A stretch of DNA of 64,000 nt from Pseudomonas sp. MF4836. GTDB taxonomy: Bacteria; Pseudomonadota; Gammaproteobacteria; Pseudomonadales; Pseudomonadaceae. The position numbers and the translations under genes were made by a program. Of the stretch, positions 28,753-37,683 are shown one piece after another. The stretch spans positions 558,001-622,000 of the forward strand of contig NZ_MVOL01000003.1 of NCBI RefSeq assembly GCF_002018875.1, in the 5' to 3' direction. The notes under the pieces are model-generated. The model was not told the origin of the DNA. It made no database searches and was given only the letters and a program-made list of their open reading frames with translations. Every line of letters starts with the position of its first letter. Within the stretch, counting starts at the first letter, position 1.

Positions 28753-28883
28753 TCGCTGTCGCCTATGACCTGGCCTGGTTCTGGAAGGTAGACCCCGAAC
28801 AGATGCTGGCCAGGCCACTGGATGTGCTCCGGGAATCCCTGGAGCACGCGCAACGGATCAATGCGATGCAGCAGGTGCAGTGA
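28713..28883 (+). CDS. -1 frameshift extension of the cluster 2 tail chaperone
   Basis: The heptamer T TTT TTC at 28713-28719 is in register with the zero frame (AGT TTT TTC). After a -1 slip the frame continues HECGIAAIADLIAVAYDLAW and ends RINAMQQVQ at 28883, giving a long form of about 142 residues. The extension has the aromatic, helical look of gpE'/gp41' products. Its stop overlaps the tape-measure ATG. It has no convincing start of its own, so frameshifting is the best reading. Confidence 0.85.
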   Translation, partial: FFHECGIAAIADLIAVAYDLAWFWKVDPEQMLARPLDVLRESLEHAQRINAMQQVQ

Positions 28884-30595
28884 TGGCAGACACACAAACC
28901 GTAGAAAAGAAATCGGTGCTGCTCAGCGGCATCGATGAGCTGTCCCCCAAACTCGCTTCTCTTCAGGGCAAGGTCGACACGTTCAAGAAGAACCTTGAGC
29001 AGACGGGGCTGGGCAAGCTGGATATCAGCGGTCTGTTCAAGGGCGGCAGCCTGATGACGCCGTTCGTGGAAGGGATCAAGGCCTGCGATGCATTCAAGGG
29101 CAAGTTGGCCGAGGTTGGCGATTCGGCCAGCGGTACCGATATGCCGGGCGCTGCGCAAAACATGAATGTGTTCAGCCAGTCGATGGGCAAGGTTTCAGCC
29201 GCCATCGATGCGGCATTGTTGCCGGCCGTAGGTGCACTGGTGGTGGGCCTGGAGCCCATGCTTAACAGCGTGGGCAGCCTGCTCAACGACAACCCGGCGC
29301 TGGTTGAAGGGTTGGCTGCTGGCGCCATTGCTTTCTCGGCGATGCAGACGGCGGTCACCGGGGCGACTCAGGTGTTTGGCCTGATGAGCACAGTGCTCAG
29401 TGCCTCCCCGGTGATGTTGATCGCCATGGGCATCGCCTTGGCCGCCGGCCTGATCGTGGCCAACTGGACTCCGATTTCAGGCTTTTTTGTCAGCCTCTGG
29501 GAGGCCGTCAAAAGCGCCGCGGCGACGGCGATGGATGTGCTGAGCACAATGTTCAGCTGGACTCCGCTGGGCATGGTGATTAACAACTGGGGCTCGATCA
29601 CGGCGTTTTTTTCCAGTCTGTGGGACGGGATCAAAGCGCTGGCGGGCTCGGTTGTCGATTTCCTGAAGGCGGTGTTTTCCTGGTCGCCGTTGGGGTTGGT
29701 CATGGATAACTGGAGCGGGCTGACCGGCTTGTTTTCGGCGATCTGGGATCTGCTCAAGGCGTTGACAGTGCCGGTCATGGCGTTTCTCAAGGGGCTGTTC
29801 GATTGGTCGCCGTTGGGCATGATCATTAACAACTGGGGGGCGATCACCGGGTTCTTTGCCTCGATCTGGGCAGCGTTGCAACCGGCTGCCCAAGTGATCA
29901 AGACCTTCTTCGGTCTGCTGTTCGATTTTTCTCCGCTGGGGATGATCATCAACAACTGGGGGGCTATTGGCGGTTTCTTCAGTTCGATCTGGGCGGGCCT
30001 GCAATCGGCGGCTCAAGTCATCAAGGACTTCTTCGACCTGTTGTTCGATTTTTCTCCTCTGGGGATGGTCATCAACAACTGGGGCGCCATCGGCGATTAC
30101 TTCAGTTCGATCTGGGCTGCGTTGCAACCGCCGGCCGAGGCCGTCAAGGCGTTCTTCGGCACGCTGTTCGACTGGTCGCCGCTGGGGATGGTGATCAATA
30201 ACTGGGAGCCGATCACCGAGTGGTTCGTGGGGTTGTGGCAACGACTCCAGGACGTGATCGCACCGATCAAAGAGCTGTTTGAGGGCGGGTTCGCCGGGGT
30301 GATCGCCAATGTCACCGGCAAGGTTGAAGGCCTCACCGAGGCACAAAGGACCATCAATGCCGCGGGCAACGGGCTGGCTTCAATGCAGGGCGGCGCGCTG
30401 ACGCAAAACTCCAGTGCGCTGATCCAGCAAACCGCCGCCAATAACCGTACTCAACTCGAAGGCGGCTTGATGGTGAGCTTCGCCAACGCCCCTGCCGGCC
30501 TACGCGTCGACCAAGCCCAAACCAACCAGCCAGGCCTGACCGTGGCCTCCACCGTCGGCTATCGCTCGCTTTCCCTGGGAGGTTCCAATGTCTGA
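28883..30595 (+). CDS. Repeat-built tape-measure protein (cluster 2)
   Basis: 570 residues from the ATG at 28883 (a GTG lies one codon earlier). The N-terminal 150 residues are helical, followed by a hydrophobic segment (SPVMLIAMGIALAAGLIVAN). Residues about 226-471 are six successive 41-residue units of the form [WF]SPLGMVINNWGxIxxFFSSIW...F[DS]. The C-terminal 100 residues are Gln/Asn/Ala-rich. The position after the chaperone and before gpN fixes its role. Its length predicts a tail of about 85 nm, shorter than the cluster 1 particle. Confidence 0.92.
   Translation: MADTQTVEKKSVLLSGIDELSPKLASLQGKVDTFKKNLEQTGLGKLDISGLFKGGSLMTPFVEGIKACDAFKGKLAEVGDSASGTDMPGAAQNMNVFSQSMGKVSAAIDAALLPAVGALVVGLEPMLNSVGSLLNDNPALVEGLAAGAIAFSAMQTAVTGATQVFGLMSTVLSASPVMLIAMGIALAAGLIVANWTPISGFFVSLWEAVKSAAATAMDVLSTMFSWTPLGMVINNWGSITAFFSSLWDGIKALAGSVVDFLKAVFSWSPLGLVMDNWSGLTGLFSAIWDLLKALTVPVMAFLKGLFDWSPLGMIINNWGAITGFFASIWAALQPAAQVIKTFFGLLFDFSPLGMIINNWGAIGGFFSSIWAGLQSAAQVIKDFFDLLFDFSPLGMVINNWGAIGDYFSSIWAALQPPAEAVKAFFGTLFDWSPLGMVINNWEPITEWFVGLWQRLQDVIAPIKELFEGGFAGVIANVTGKVEGLTEAQRTINAAGNGLASMQGGALTQNSSALIQQTAANNRTQLEGGLMVSFANAPAGLRVDQAQTNQPGLTVASTVGYRSLSLGGSNV
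29558..30295 (+). repeat. Six tandem 123-bp units inside the tape-measure gene
   Basis: Units start at 29558, 29681, 29804, 29927, 30050 and 30173, exactly 123 bases (41 codons) apart and all in frame. A weaker, degenerate unit precedes them from about 29462. The best conserved core encodes SPLGM[VI]INNWG; units 4-6 (29804-30172) are the most alike. Confidence 0.93.
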
Positions 30596-31832
30596 TTCCT
30601 GGCGTGATCGTTTATTGCCGGCGTCGTTTCGTGGCGTGGCGTTTTGGGTGGATCAGGCGAAAACCCCGGTCGGCCAAAAGGGCCAGCTGCACGAATACCC
30701 ACAACGCGACCAGCCGTTTTTCGAGGGCTTGGGGCAGCAGGCGAAGATCCATGACCTGACGGCATTTATCGTCGGCGCCGATTGCCTGGCGCAGCGCGAC
30801 AAACTGCTCAAGGCCCTGGAGGAGGGCGCCGGTGAGCTGGTGCACCCGTGGCTGGGGAGGATGCAGGTCAAGGTCGGCGAGTGCGAGATGACCCAGACCC
30901 GCCAGGACGGCGGATTGGTGACCTTCAGCCTGAAGTTTTACCCGGATCAGCCGCTGCGCTTTCCCTCGGCAGCGGTCAACACCCAGCAACAGTTGCTGGT
31001 GGCCTCCGACAGCCTGCTGGGTTCGGCGGTGAGCCGTTTTGAAGAGGCGGTCAGCCTGATCAAGGCGGTGAGGATCGGGGTCAAGGAGCTGCGCGACAGC
31101 CTCAAGGACGTCTATCAGGTGATCGAGCATGAGTTCAAGCAAGTGCTCGACACCTACCGCGACCTCAGCCTGCTGGTACGTTCGATCAAGGAACTGCCGC
31201 GTGAAGTCAGCGCCGAGTTCGAAGGCCTGCTGGGAGATATTCGCGAGCTCAAGGATTTCGCCCGGGAAGGCTATCGCGGAATTCTGGCCAATGCGTCGCA
31301 GCAGGTCGAGGCGGCGAAGCAGATCGATACGCCCAAACTCACCACTGGCAAGGACACCACGGCAGCAGCCCAGGCCATGGCCAACCTGGTGCAGGACGCA
31401 CTGCTGGTGAAGCTGGGCTACAAGGTGGCGCAGATGCCGGTGGCGACGCCGGTGGTCAAGCTCAACTCCACGCCGGCCGTCGGGCAGCAGGCGGTACAAC
31501 CGGTGCAGCGTCTTGAGGTGCCGGTGGCCGACGATGTGCTGACCCTGCGCGATGCCCTGAATGAGGTGATCTGGGGCGCGGCGCTGAAGGCCGATGCCCG
31601 GCACTACGAAGTGCTCAACGCACTGCGCCAGCAGTTGTTCGGTCACCTGACCGCGGTGGCGTCGTCCGGGGTGCGCCTGATTACCTTGTCGCCCACGCAG
31701 AGCCAACCGGCTCTGGTCCTGGCCTATCAGCGTTTTGCCGATGCGACGCGGGTCGGCGAAGTGATCCAGCGCAATGGCGCGGCGCACCCCGGGTTCCTGC
31801 CGGCCAAAGACCTTAAAGTCGCCCGGGAGTAA
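30588..31832 (+). CDS. DNA circularisation / tail protein, Mu gpN type (cluster 2)
   Basis: 414 residues. The N-terminus (WRDRLLPASFRGVAFWVDQA, GQLHEYPQRDQPFFEGLG) is the DNA circularisation N-terminal domain of Mu gpN; in a DNA-free tailocin it serves as a baseplate/hub-proximal protein. A helical centre (EAVSLIKAVRIGVKELRDSL) and a C-terminal domain ending KDLKVARE follow. It overlaps the tape-measure gene by 8 bases. Confidence 0.92.
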   Translation: MSDSWRDRLLPASFRGVAFWVDQAKTPVGQKGQLHEYPQRDQPFFEGLGQQAKIHDLTAFIVGADCLAQRDKLLKALEEGAGELVHPWLGRMQVKVGECEMTQTRQDGGLVTFSLKFYPDQPLRFPSAAVNTQQQLLVASDSLLGSAVSRFEEAVSLIKAVRIGVKELRDSLKDVYQVIEHEFKQVLDTYRDLSLLVRSIKELPREVSAEFEGLLGDIRELKDFAREGYRGILANASQQVEAAKQIDTPKLTTGKDTTAAAQAMANLVQDALLVKLGYKVAQMPVATPVVKLNSTPAVGQQAVQPVQRLEVPVADDVLTLRDALNEVIWGAALKADARHYEVLNALRQQLFGHLTAVASSGVRLITLSPTQSQPALVLAYQRFADATRVGEVIQRNGAAHPGFLPAKDLKVARE

Positions 31833-31835
31833 GCC

Positions 31836-32876
31836 ATGACCGAACTGCAGAATACCGTGACCCTGACCGTTGACGGCCTGGATTACAGCGGCTGGAAAAA
31901 CGTGGAAATCGTTGCCGATCTGGAGCGTCAGTTTCGCACCTTCAGCATGAACATCACCTGGCAGTGGCCGGGGCAGGACCAGCAGGTGCGGATCAAGCCC
32001 GGAGCGCGCTGCCAGGTGCGTATCGGCTGCGACCTGGTGCTCACCGGGCACGTGTACAAGGCGCCCATCAGTTACGACGGCAAGCAAATCAGCCTGAGTA
32101 TCCAGGGCAGTTCGCTGACCCAGGACCTGGTGGATTGCGCCGCCATCAATCGCCCCAGCCAATGGCGCGAGCAGGACCTGCTGAACATCGTTCGCGCCCT
32201 GGCCCAGCCTTATGGGGTGACCGTGCGCAGCGAAATCCCCACCACCAGCAAGTTGCACACCCACAGCATCGTCCCGGGGGAAACGGTGTTCGCTTCCATC
32301 GACCGCTTGCTGACCCTGTACCGGGTGTTTTCCACCGACGATGTCGAGGGCGCGTTGCTGTTGGCGGCACCGGGTAGCGGCGGGCGCGCGAGTGATGTGC
32401 TGGAGCTGGGCAAGAACATCCTGTCGGCGAATGCAGCGATGGATTTCTCCGCGGTGTTTTCCGAGTACAGGGTGATCGGCCAGCACAAGGGCAGCGACCA
32501 GAAAAGCGGCAGCGCGGTCAGTGAAGTGTCCGGTGTGGCGAGCGATGCGCAGACCACCCGCAAGCGGGTCACGGTGATCAGCGAGGCGGCGCAACTGACC
32601 CCGGAGCTGGCCCAGCAACGGGCCGACTGGGAAAGCGCCACCCGCCAGGGCAAGGCGCTGACCACCACCTACAGCGTGCAAGGTTGGCGTCAGGCCAATG
32701 GCGACCTCTGGCGTCACAACTGCCTGGTACGGGTGATCGACAAGGTGCTGGGCTTCGATCAGGAGATGCTGATCTCCAAGGTCACTTACTCGCTGTCCGA
32801 GCGCGGCTCCATCACCACCCTGCAAGTGGCGCCGCCCCCTACCTTCGACGCCAACCCGGTGCCGACCAAACGCTGA
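31836..32876 (+). CDS. Baseplate hub, Mu gpP type (cluster 2)
   Basis: 346 residues. LTVDGLDYSGWKNVEIVADL at the N-terminus and ITWQWPGQDQQVRIKPGARC, VLTGHVYKAPISYDGKQISL are the Mu gpP/gp27 hub signature. It joins tube and spike in the baseplate. A 125-base gap (32877-33001) without a clear gene separates it from the next gene. Confidence 0.93.
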   Translation: MTELQNTVTLTVDGLDYSGWKNVEIVADLERQFRTFSMNITWQWPGQDQQVRIKPGARCQVRIGCDLVLTGHVYKAPISYDGKQISLSIQGSSLTQDLVDCAAINRPSQWREQDLLNIVRALAQPYGVTVRSEIPTTSKLHTHSIVPGETVFASIDRLLTLYRVFSTDDVEGALLLAAPGSGGRASDVLELGKNILSANAAMDFSAVFSEYRVIGQHKGSDQKSGSAVSEVSGVASDAQTTRKRVTVISEAAQLTPELAQQRADWESATRQGKALTTTYSVQGWRQANGDLWRHNCLVRVIDKVLGFDQEMLISKVTYSLSERGSITTLQVAPPPTFDANPVPTKR

Positions 32877-33001
32877 CCCCGGGCCCGATTGAGCGCTATA
32901 GACGCCGCTTGCCGGCATTGGTGCTCCATCGGTTCTGCTCAGCATCCATGGCCAGCCCATCGGCTTCTCACCCGCGGCGACCTGCTGCAAAGGATTCCAC
33001 C

Positions 33002-33508
33002 ATGAGCCTACTGACACGCCTGTTGGCGCGCGGCACCGTCGTGCTCGCCAACTCGGCCAATAAACTGCAATCGCTGCAAATGCGCCTGACCGCCGGTGAG
33101 GTGAGCGATGACATGGAGCATTTCGAACCCTACGGCTTTACCAGCAACCCCCTGGCCGGGGCTGAAGGCATCGCCACCTTTCTCGGCGGCGACCGTTCCC
33201 ATGCCGTGGTGCTGGTGGTCGCCGATCGTCGCTACCGGCTCAAGGCCCTGGCCGAGGGCGAGGTGGCGATCTACACCGACGAGGGCGACAAGATCCACTT
33301 CAAGCGCGGGCGGATCATCGACATCGACACCGCGACCCTGAACATCCGCGCCAGCAGTGCGGTGAACATCGATACGCCGACCCTGACCCAGAGCGGCCAG
33401 ATCGTCTCCCAGGGCGACCAGATCGCAGGCGGCATCAGCCAGATCCAGCACGTGCATTCTGGTGTGCAGCCGGGCCCGGGGCAGACCGGCATGCCGGTGG
33501 GGGGCTGA
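33002..33508 (+). CDS. Baseplate spike, Mu gp45 type (cluster 2)
   Basis: 168 residues from the ATG at 33002. The N-terminal OB-fold domain contains MEHFEPYGFTSNPLAGAEGI and DRSHAVVLVVADRRYRLKAL; a short beta-helix (IDTPTLTQSGQIVSQGDQIA) leads to the tip HVHSGVQPGPGQTGMPVG with the HxH iron motif, very like the tip of the cluster 1 spike. It is the membrane-piercing needle of the Mu-like particle. Confidence 0.93.
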   Translation: MSLLTRLLARGTVVLANSANKLQSLQMRLTAGEVSDDMEHFEPYGFTSNPLAGAEGIATFLGGDRSHAVVLVVADRRYRLKALAEGEVAIYTDEGDKIHFKRGRIIDIDTATLNIRASSAVNIDTPTLTQSGQIVSQGDQIAGGISQIQHVHSGVQPGPGQTGMPVGG

Positions 33509-33510
33509 GT

Positions 33511-33909
33511 ATGTTGACCTCTCTGAACCTGAAAGCCGCGCTGACCCGGTCGGTGCTGATCAGCCTGTTTACCTGGCGCCGCGCCGCCGATGACGACGCC
33601 CTCGATGACGACGAGCGTTTCGGCTGGTGGGGCGACAGCTTTCCCAGTGTCGCCGACGACCGTATCGGCTCGCGCCTGTGGTTGCTACGGCGGGTCAAGC
33701 TGACCCGGCAGACCCAGCTCGACGCTGAATTCTATGCCCGCGAAGCCCTGCAATGGCTGATCGACGACGGCCATTGCAGCGCCATCGACATCATCAGCGA
33801 ACGCCTCGACGCCCAGCGCCTGAACCTGCGCACGGTGCTGACCCTGGCCGATGGCGAGCGCCTGGACATCAACCCCACTCACAGTTGGCAGGTGACCTAT
33901 GCCGTTTGA
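33511..33909 (+). CDS. Baseplate wedge protein, Mu gp46 type (cluster 2)
   Basis: 132 residues. DERFGWWGDSFPSVADDRIG and GSRLWLLRRVKLTRQT are the Mu gp46 (DUF2634/gp46) pattern; the C-terminal GERLDINPTHSWQVTYAV matches. It overlaps the gp47 gene by 11 bases. Confidence 0.92.
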   Translation: MLTSLNLKAALTRSVLISLFTWRRAADDDALDDDERFGWWGDSFPSVADDRIGSRLWLLRRVKLTRQTQLDAEFYAREALQWLIDDGHCSAIDIISERLDAQRLNLRTVLTLADGERLDINPTHSWQVTYAV

Positions 33910-34939
33910 AACGCCTTCGCTGCCGGTGCTGATCAAGCGCACCCAAAGCGACCTGGCCAGCGATGCGCTGCGCCAGTCCGATGCGCAAGTGCTGGCCCGC
34001 ACCCTCAGCGGCGCCGCCTTTGGCCTGTATGGCTACCTGGATTGGATCGCCGAGCAGATCCTGCCGGACAAGGCCGATGAGTCGACCCTGGAACGCATCG
34101 CCGCGCTGCGCCTGAACCAGCCGCGCAAAGCGGCCCAGGCCGGCAGTGGCAGTGTCAGCTTCAGTGCGGTGGCCGGTGCCGTGCTGGATGTCGATACCCT
34201 GCTGCAAAGCAGTGACGGCCGCAGTTACAAAGTGACCGCGGCGCGCACCACCAGCGCCGGCCTGAACAGCACCAGCATCCAGGCCGTGGACGCCGGCACC
34301 CTTGGTAATGCCGAAGAGGGCCTGAGCCTGATTCCGGTGCAGCCGATCCAGGGCATCGGCAACAGCTTCACGGTGCTGGCGCCGGGCGTCAGTGGCGGCG
34401 TGGCCGAGGAAAGCCTTGAGTCGCTGCGGGCTCGGGTGATTCGGTCGTACCGCATCATTCCCCATGGCGGCGCTGCTGACGACTACGAGACCTGGGCCCT
34501 GGAATGCGCCGGGATCACCCGTGCCTGGTGCCGCCGCAACTACCTGGGCCCGGGCACCGTCGGCCTGTTTGTGATGCGCGACGACGACCTGCAACCCATC
34601 CCCAATGCCGAGCAACTGGCGCAGGTTCAGGCCTACATCGAACCGCTGCGCCCGGTGACCGCCGAGCTCTATGTGCTGGCGCCGGTGATGCAACCCGTGA
34701 CCTACAGGCTACGCCTGACCCCCGACACCAGCGCCGTGCGCGCCGCCGTCGAGGCTGAATTGCGCGACCTGCACAGCCGCGAAGCCGGGCTTGGCGAAAG
34801 CCTGCTGCTGACCCACATCAGCGAGGCCATCAGCAGTGCCACCGGCGAGCGCGATCACCGGTTTCTGGCGCCCACCCAGGATGTGCCCGCGGCCAACAAC
34901 CAACTGTTGGTGTTCGGAGGTTGTGTATGGCTGGAATAA
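33899..34939 (+). CDS. Baseplate J protein, Mu gp47 type (cluster 2)
   Basis: 346 residues. VLIKRTQSDLASDALRQSDA, YLDWIAEQILPDKADESTLE and LRARVIRSYRIIPHGGAADD-YETWA are the baseplate J-like signature of Mu gp47. It is a wedge component that links baseplate to fibre proteins. It overlaps gp48 by 13 bases. Confidence 0.94.
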   Translation: MPFETPSLPVLIKRTQSDLASDALRQSDAQVLARTLSGAAFGLYGYLDWIAEQILPDKADESTLERIAALRLNQPRKAAQAGSGSVSFSAVAGAVLDVDTLLQSSDGRSYKVTAARTTSAGLNSTSIQAVDAGTLGNAEEGLSLIPVQPIQGIGNSFTVLAPGVSGGVAEESLESLRARVIRSYRIIPHGGAADDYETWALECAGITRAWCRRNYLGPGTVGLFVMRDDDLQPIPNAEQLAQVQAYIEPLRPVTAELYVLAPVMQPVTYRLRLTPDTSAVRAAVEAELRDLHSREAGLGESLLLTHISEAISSATGERDHRFLAPTQDVPAANNQLLVFGGCVWLE

Positions 34940-35526
34940 GAAGCGCCGCGCAATACCAGGGCCAACTGCGCAGCCTGCTGCCCAGCGGCCCGGCCTGGGA
35001 CCCGGAGCGCCTGCCGGAATTGCAGCAGGTGCTGCAAGGCGTGGCCCAGGAACTGGCGCGCATCGACGCCCGCGCCGTCGACCTGCAAAACGAAATGGAC
35101 CCGGCGAGCGTCAGCGAACTGGTGCCGGATTGGGAAAAGGTCATGAACCTGCCCGACCCCTGCCTGGGCCTGACCCCGCTGTTCGACGACCGCCGCCTGG
35201 CGGTGCGCCGCCGCTTGCTGGCCGTCGGCAGCCAGCGCGCGAGCTACTTCGTCGAAATCGCCCGCAGCCAGGGCTACCCCAACGCCAGCGTCACTGAACT
35301 GCGCACCCCGCGCATGGGTCGCTCGCGTTTTGGCGACGCGCACTTCGGCACCTGGCAGGCGCATTTCATGTGGACCCTCAACACCGGCGGCCGCCTGCTG
35401 CTGGGCCGGCGCTTCGGCGCCAGCTACTGGGGAGAACGTTTTGGCACCAACCCGGGCAGCGCCCTGGAATGCCTGATTCATCGCAGTGCACCGGCGCATA
35501 CGCGGGTGTACATCAACTATGACTAG
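34927..35526 (+). CDS. Fibre-connector protein, Mu gp48 / YmfQ type (cluster 2)
   Basis: 199 residues from the ATG at 34927. QYQGQLRSLLPSGPAWDPER and DPCLGLTPLFDDRRLAVRRR are the DUF2313 (YmfQ/gp48) pattern, ending LECLIHRSAPAHTRVYINYD. It attaches fibres to the wedge. Its last ~90 codons have a decayed second copy at about 37383-37671. Confidence 0.93.
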   Translation: MAGIRSAAQYQGQLRSLLPSGPAWDPERLPELQQVLQGVAQELARIDARAVDLQNEMDPASVSELVPDWEKVMNLPDPCLGLTPLFDDRRLAVRRRLLAVGSQRASYFVEIARSQGYPNASVTELRTPRMGRSRFGDAHFGTWQAHFMWTLNTGGRLLLGRRFGASYWGERFGTNPGSALECLIHRSAPAHTRVYINYD

Positions 35527-35540
35527 AGATTAGAAAACGA

Positions 35541-36749
35541 GTGGATTTTCCAAAAAGTGTACCCAGCGTAGGGCTGGTGAATGGCAAGTTTGTTGATGAA
35601 AACCCGGTCACCGGCCAGGTCGGTTCGCTGATTTCCTCCGAGTGGGGCAATGCCGTGACCGACGAGTTGCTGAACGTGATTCGCGCAGGGGGTGAGCAAC
35701 CCTCCGAGGCGGATCACGACCAACTGCTGGCCGCGATCAAAACCATCGTCAAAGACTCCATCCCACCAGAAAAAATCAGAACCACGCTGGCGCAATACGG
35801 GATCACCGACGCCTACACCAAGTCGGTGACCTACACCAAGGCCGAGATCGAGGCCTTGCTCAAGAACATGTCGGCATTGCCGGTCGGCGCCATGGTGCCG
35901 TTCCCCAAGGGCAGCGTGCCGCCGGGGTTTCTTGAAGTGGATGGCAGTGTGCAAAGCACTGCGGCGTTGCCGGATCTGGCGGCGTATCTGGGCACGACGT
36001 TCAATACGGGGGGCGAAGGGGCGGGTAATTTCCGTTTGCCGGAGTCGCGTGGGGAGTTTTTGCGGGGGTGGGATCATGGTCGCGGTGTTGACGCCGGCCG
36101 CTCGATTGGCAGTTCTCAGGCTGACGAGTTCAGGAACCATACACATGTGAACTCGCCGGCAATTATGCTGAATTCGACCCCCGGTACCGGCGGTAACGCA
36201 TGGTCAGCAGGCAATCAAGGCCAGGTAACGGTGACGGGTGTCGCTGGCGGCATTGAAACCCGTCCACGCAACGTGGCAGTGATGTGGTGCATCAAGGCTT
36301 GGAACGCGCCGATCAATCAGGGAAATATTGATATCGCGGTACTTGCTCGACTGGCGGCCCAAGCCACAGAGGTCAGTCAGGGGACAGCGAAGGTTGCGAC
36401 TCAGCTCCAAATGAACGCTGGTAATGACGACAGCACAATCGCGACACCAAAAAAACTGCGATTGGGCTTCTCAATCAGCCTTGCAGCAACGGGGTTTGTT
36501 GCCTTCCCCACTTGGCTAGGAGGGTGGGTTCTTCAGTGGGGTACAACGACGGCAGCTAGCGTGACATTTCCAATGCAGTTTCCGACAAACATTCACCACC
36601 TCTCAGTGCAGTTGAATAACTTTAATAGCAATGCTGCATATGCCGGGCACTACGAGACCGTAACTGCGACGTCAGTAGCAGGGTTCTCGCTCGCAGCCGC
36701 TTCGTCTTCGCTGGGCGCGGTGCTCAAGTGGCATGTAATCGGAAACTAA
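35541..36749 (+). CDS. Tail fibre A (cluster 2)
   Basis: 402 residues from a GTG at 35541 (MDFPKSVPSVGLVNGKFVDE). Residues 1 to about 110 form the attachment region, about 110-190 a tail-collar module (LPVGAMVPFPKG, PDLAAYLGTTFNTGGEGAGN, RGWDHGRGVDAGRSIGSSQ), then a variable insert, the MWCIKAWNAPINQGNIDIAV block and a gp53-like C-terminal tip from about 308 (GFSISLAATGFVAFPTWLGG). The first ~200 residues are nearly identical to fibre B; the tip is instead related to the cluster 1 fibre. It probably determines receptor choice. Confidence 0.92.
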   Translation: MDFPKSVPSVGLVNGKFVDENPVTGQVGSLISSEWGNAVTDELLNVIRAGGEQPSEADHDQLLAAIKTIVKDSIPPEKIRTTLAQYGITDAYTKSVTYTKAEIEALLKNMSALPVGAMVPFPKGSVPPGFLEVDGSVQSTAALPDLAAYLGTTFNTGGEGAGNFRLPESRGEFLRGWDHGRGVDAGRSIGSSQADEFRNHTHVNSPAIMLNSTPGTGGNAWSAGNQGQVTVTGVAGGIETRPRNVAVMWCIKAWNAPINQGNIDIAVLARLAAQATEVSQGTAKVATQLQMNAGNDDSTIATPKKLRLGFSISLAATGFVAFPTWLGGWVLQWGTTTAASVTFPMQFPTNIHHLSVQLNNFNSNAAYAGHYETVTATSVAGFSLAAASSSLGAVLKWHVIGN

Positions 36750-36759
36750 GGGGTAAGTT

Positions 36760-37182
36760 ATGGTTTATGCAAAATGGATTGAGTCTTTAGGCCGTTTTGG
36801 TTTCTCGCTGTCCGATAACGACGGGCATCCAATCACTGAAGCCATGCGCAACGCGTTACTTGCACAGGAGTCGATGGGCAAGGTCTTGGCGCCAGATGCC
36901 GATGGTTTCCCTGTCGCAATTGCTGCACCAGGCCCCACTGTCGAGCAGTTGACTGAAAATGAACGCGTATGGCGCGATCAAGTGTTGTCGACTTTGGTGT
37001 GGCTGCGTGATCGGCACCGGGATCAATTGGAAATCGAAGTCGCTACTACGCTTTCGGCCGAACAGTTCAAACAGTTGTTGTTGTACATGCAGGCGCTACG
37101 GGATTGGCCGCAATCTCTCAACTTTCCAGATTGCTCGCACCGTCCGATTGCACCTTTGTGGTTATCTGATTTGAACGAGTAA
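36760..37182 (+). CDS. Tail fibre assembly chaperone for fibre A
   Basis: 140 residues. Its C-terminal half (RDRHRDQLEIEVATTLSAEQ, LLLYMQALRDWPQSLNFPD) is almost the same as in the cluster 1 chaperone, while its N-terminus differs. It lies 10 bases after fibre A and should be dedicated to that tip, whose C-terminal domain is also of the cluster 1 type. Confidence 0.88.
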   Translation: MVYAKWIESLGRFGFSLSDNDGHPITEAMRNALLAQESMGKVLAPDADGFPVAIAAPGPTVEQLTENERVWRDQVLSTLVWLRDRHRDQLEIEVATTLSAEQFKQLLLYMQALRDWPQSLNFPDCSHRPIAPLWLSDLNE

Positions 37183-37191
37183 GCGCCTCGG

Positions 37192-37256
37192 ATAACGGGG
37201 CGTTTTATTTCTCCGCTCAACACTGCCACGGGCCGTTGGCTGATCCAGATCGCCGG
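37192..37256 (+). pseudogene. Remnant of the lysozyme-gene 5' region
   Basis: GGGCGTTTTATTTCTCCGCT-CAACACTGCCACGGGCCG matches the stretch at 39924-39965 in the intact GH19 lysozyme gene (GGGCGTTTTTGTTTCTCC..AACACTGCCATGGCCCG), including its terminator-like hairpin. The translated fragment is ISPLNTATGR against VSPLNTAMAR. It has no start and is not a gene; it marks a duplication junction. Confidence 0.8.
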
Positions 37257-37382
37257 GCACAGCATCCTTGCAGCCTAACGTTTTTCGGTAACGAGTATTT
37301 ATAGGCTCAATGGGCTGCCGTTTCTGTCGTCGGGATTTGGAGCCAGGCTCACTCAACACCCTGTTTGATCGTAACGACTTCA

Positions 37383-37671
37383 ACTGTATTCAACTTTGTG
37401 GAAAACGCCCGCAGCCAAAGCTATTTCAAGGCAAGCATTGCTGAACTGATTCCTACGCGCATTGGACGTTCATGTTTCAGCAACGCGCACTTTGGAATCT
37501 GGCATGAGCACTTCATGTGGACCCTCAACACCGGCGGCCGCCTGTAAATGGGCCGACGTATTGGCGCTCGCTATTGGGAAAACCCGTTGGCACTAACCAA
37601 GGCAGCGCCCTGAAATGCCTGATTCATCGCATTACATCCGCACTTATGCAGGTGTACATCAATTATGACTA
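37383..37671 (+). pseudogene. Decayed copy of the gp48 C-terminus
   Basis: FVENARSQSYFKASIAELIP, then IGRSCFSNAHFGIWHEHFMW and TLNTGGRL read in one frame and match the end of the gp48 protein encoded at 35250-35526. A stop follows GGRL, and the continuation (MGRRIGARYWENPLALTKA) is frameshifted before the conserved GTACATCAATTATGACTAG end. The rest of 37257-37382 shows nothing recognisable. The fragment lies directly before fibre B, as gp48 lies before fibre A. Confidence 0.9.
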
Positions 37672-37683
37672 GGGGATAGACGA

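Noticed and set aside
29558..30295. CRISPR-like or satellite repeat
   Set aside because: The 123-base periodicity is fully explained by in-frame 41-residue protein repeats; there are no short constant repeats with unique spacers anywhere in the window.
30612..33017. Large minus-strand open frame of about 800 codons
   Set aside because: It lies opposite the gpN, gpP and spike genes of cluster 2; it has a Gly/His/Gln-rich composition typical of antisense of high-G+C coding DNA and no family similarity.
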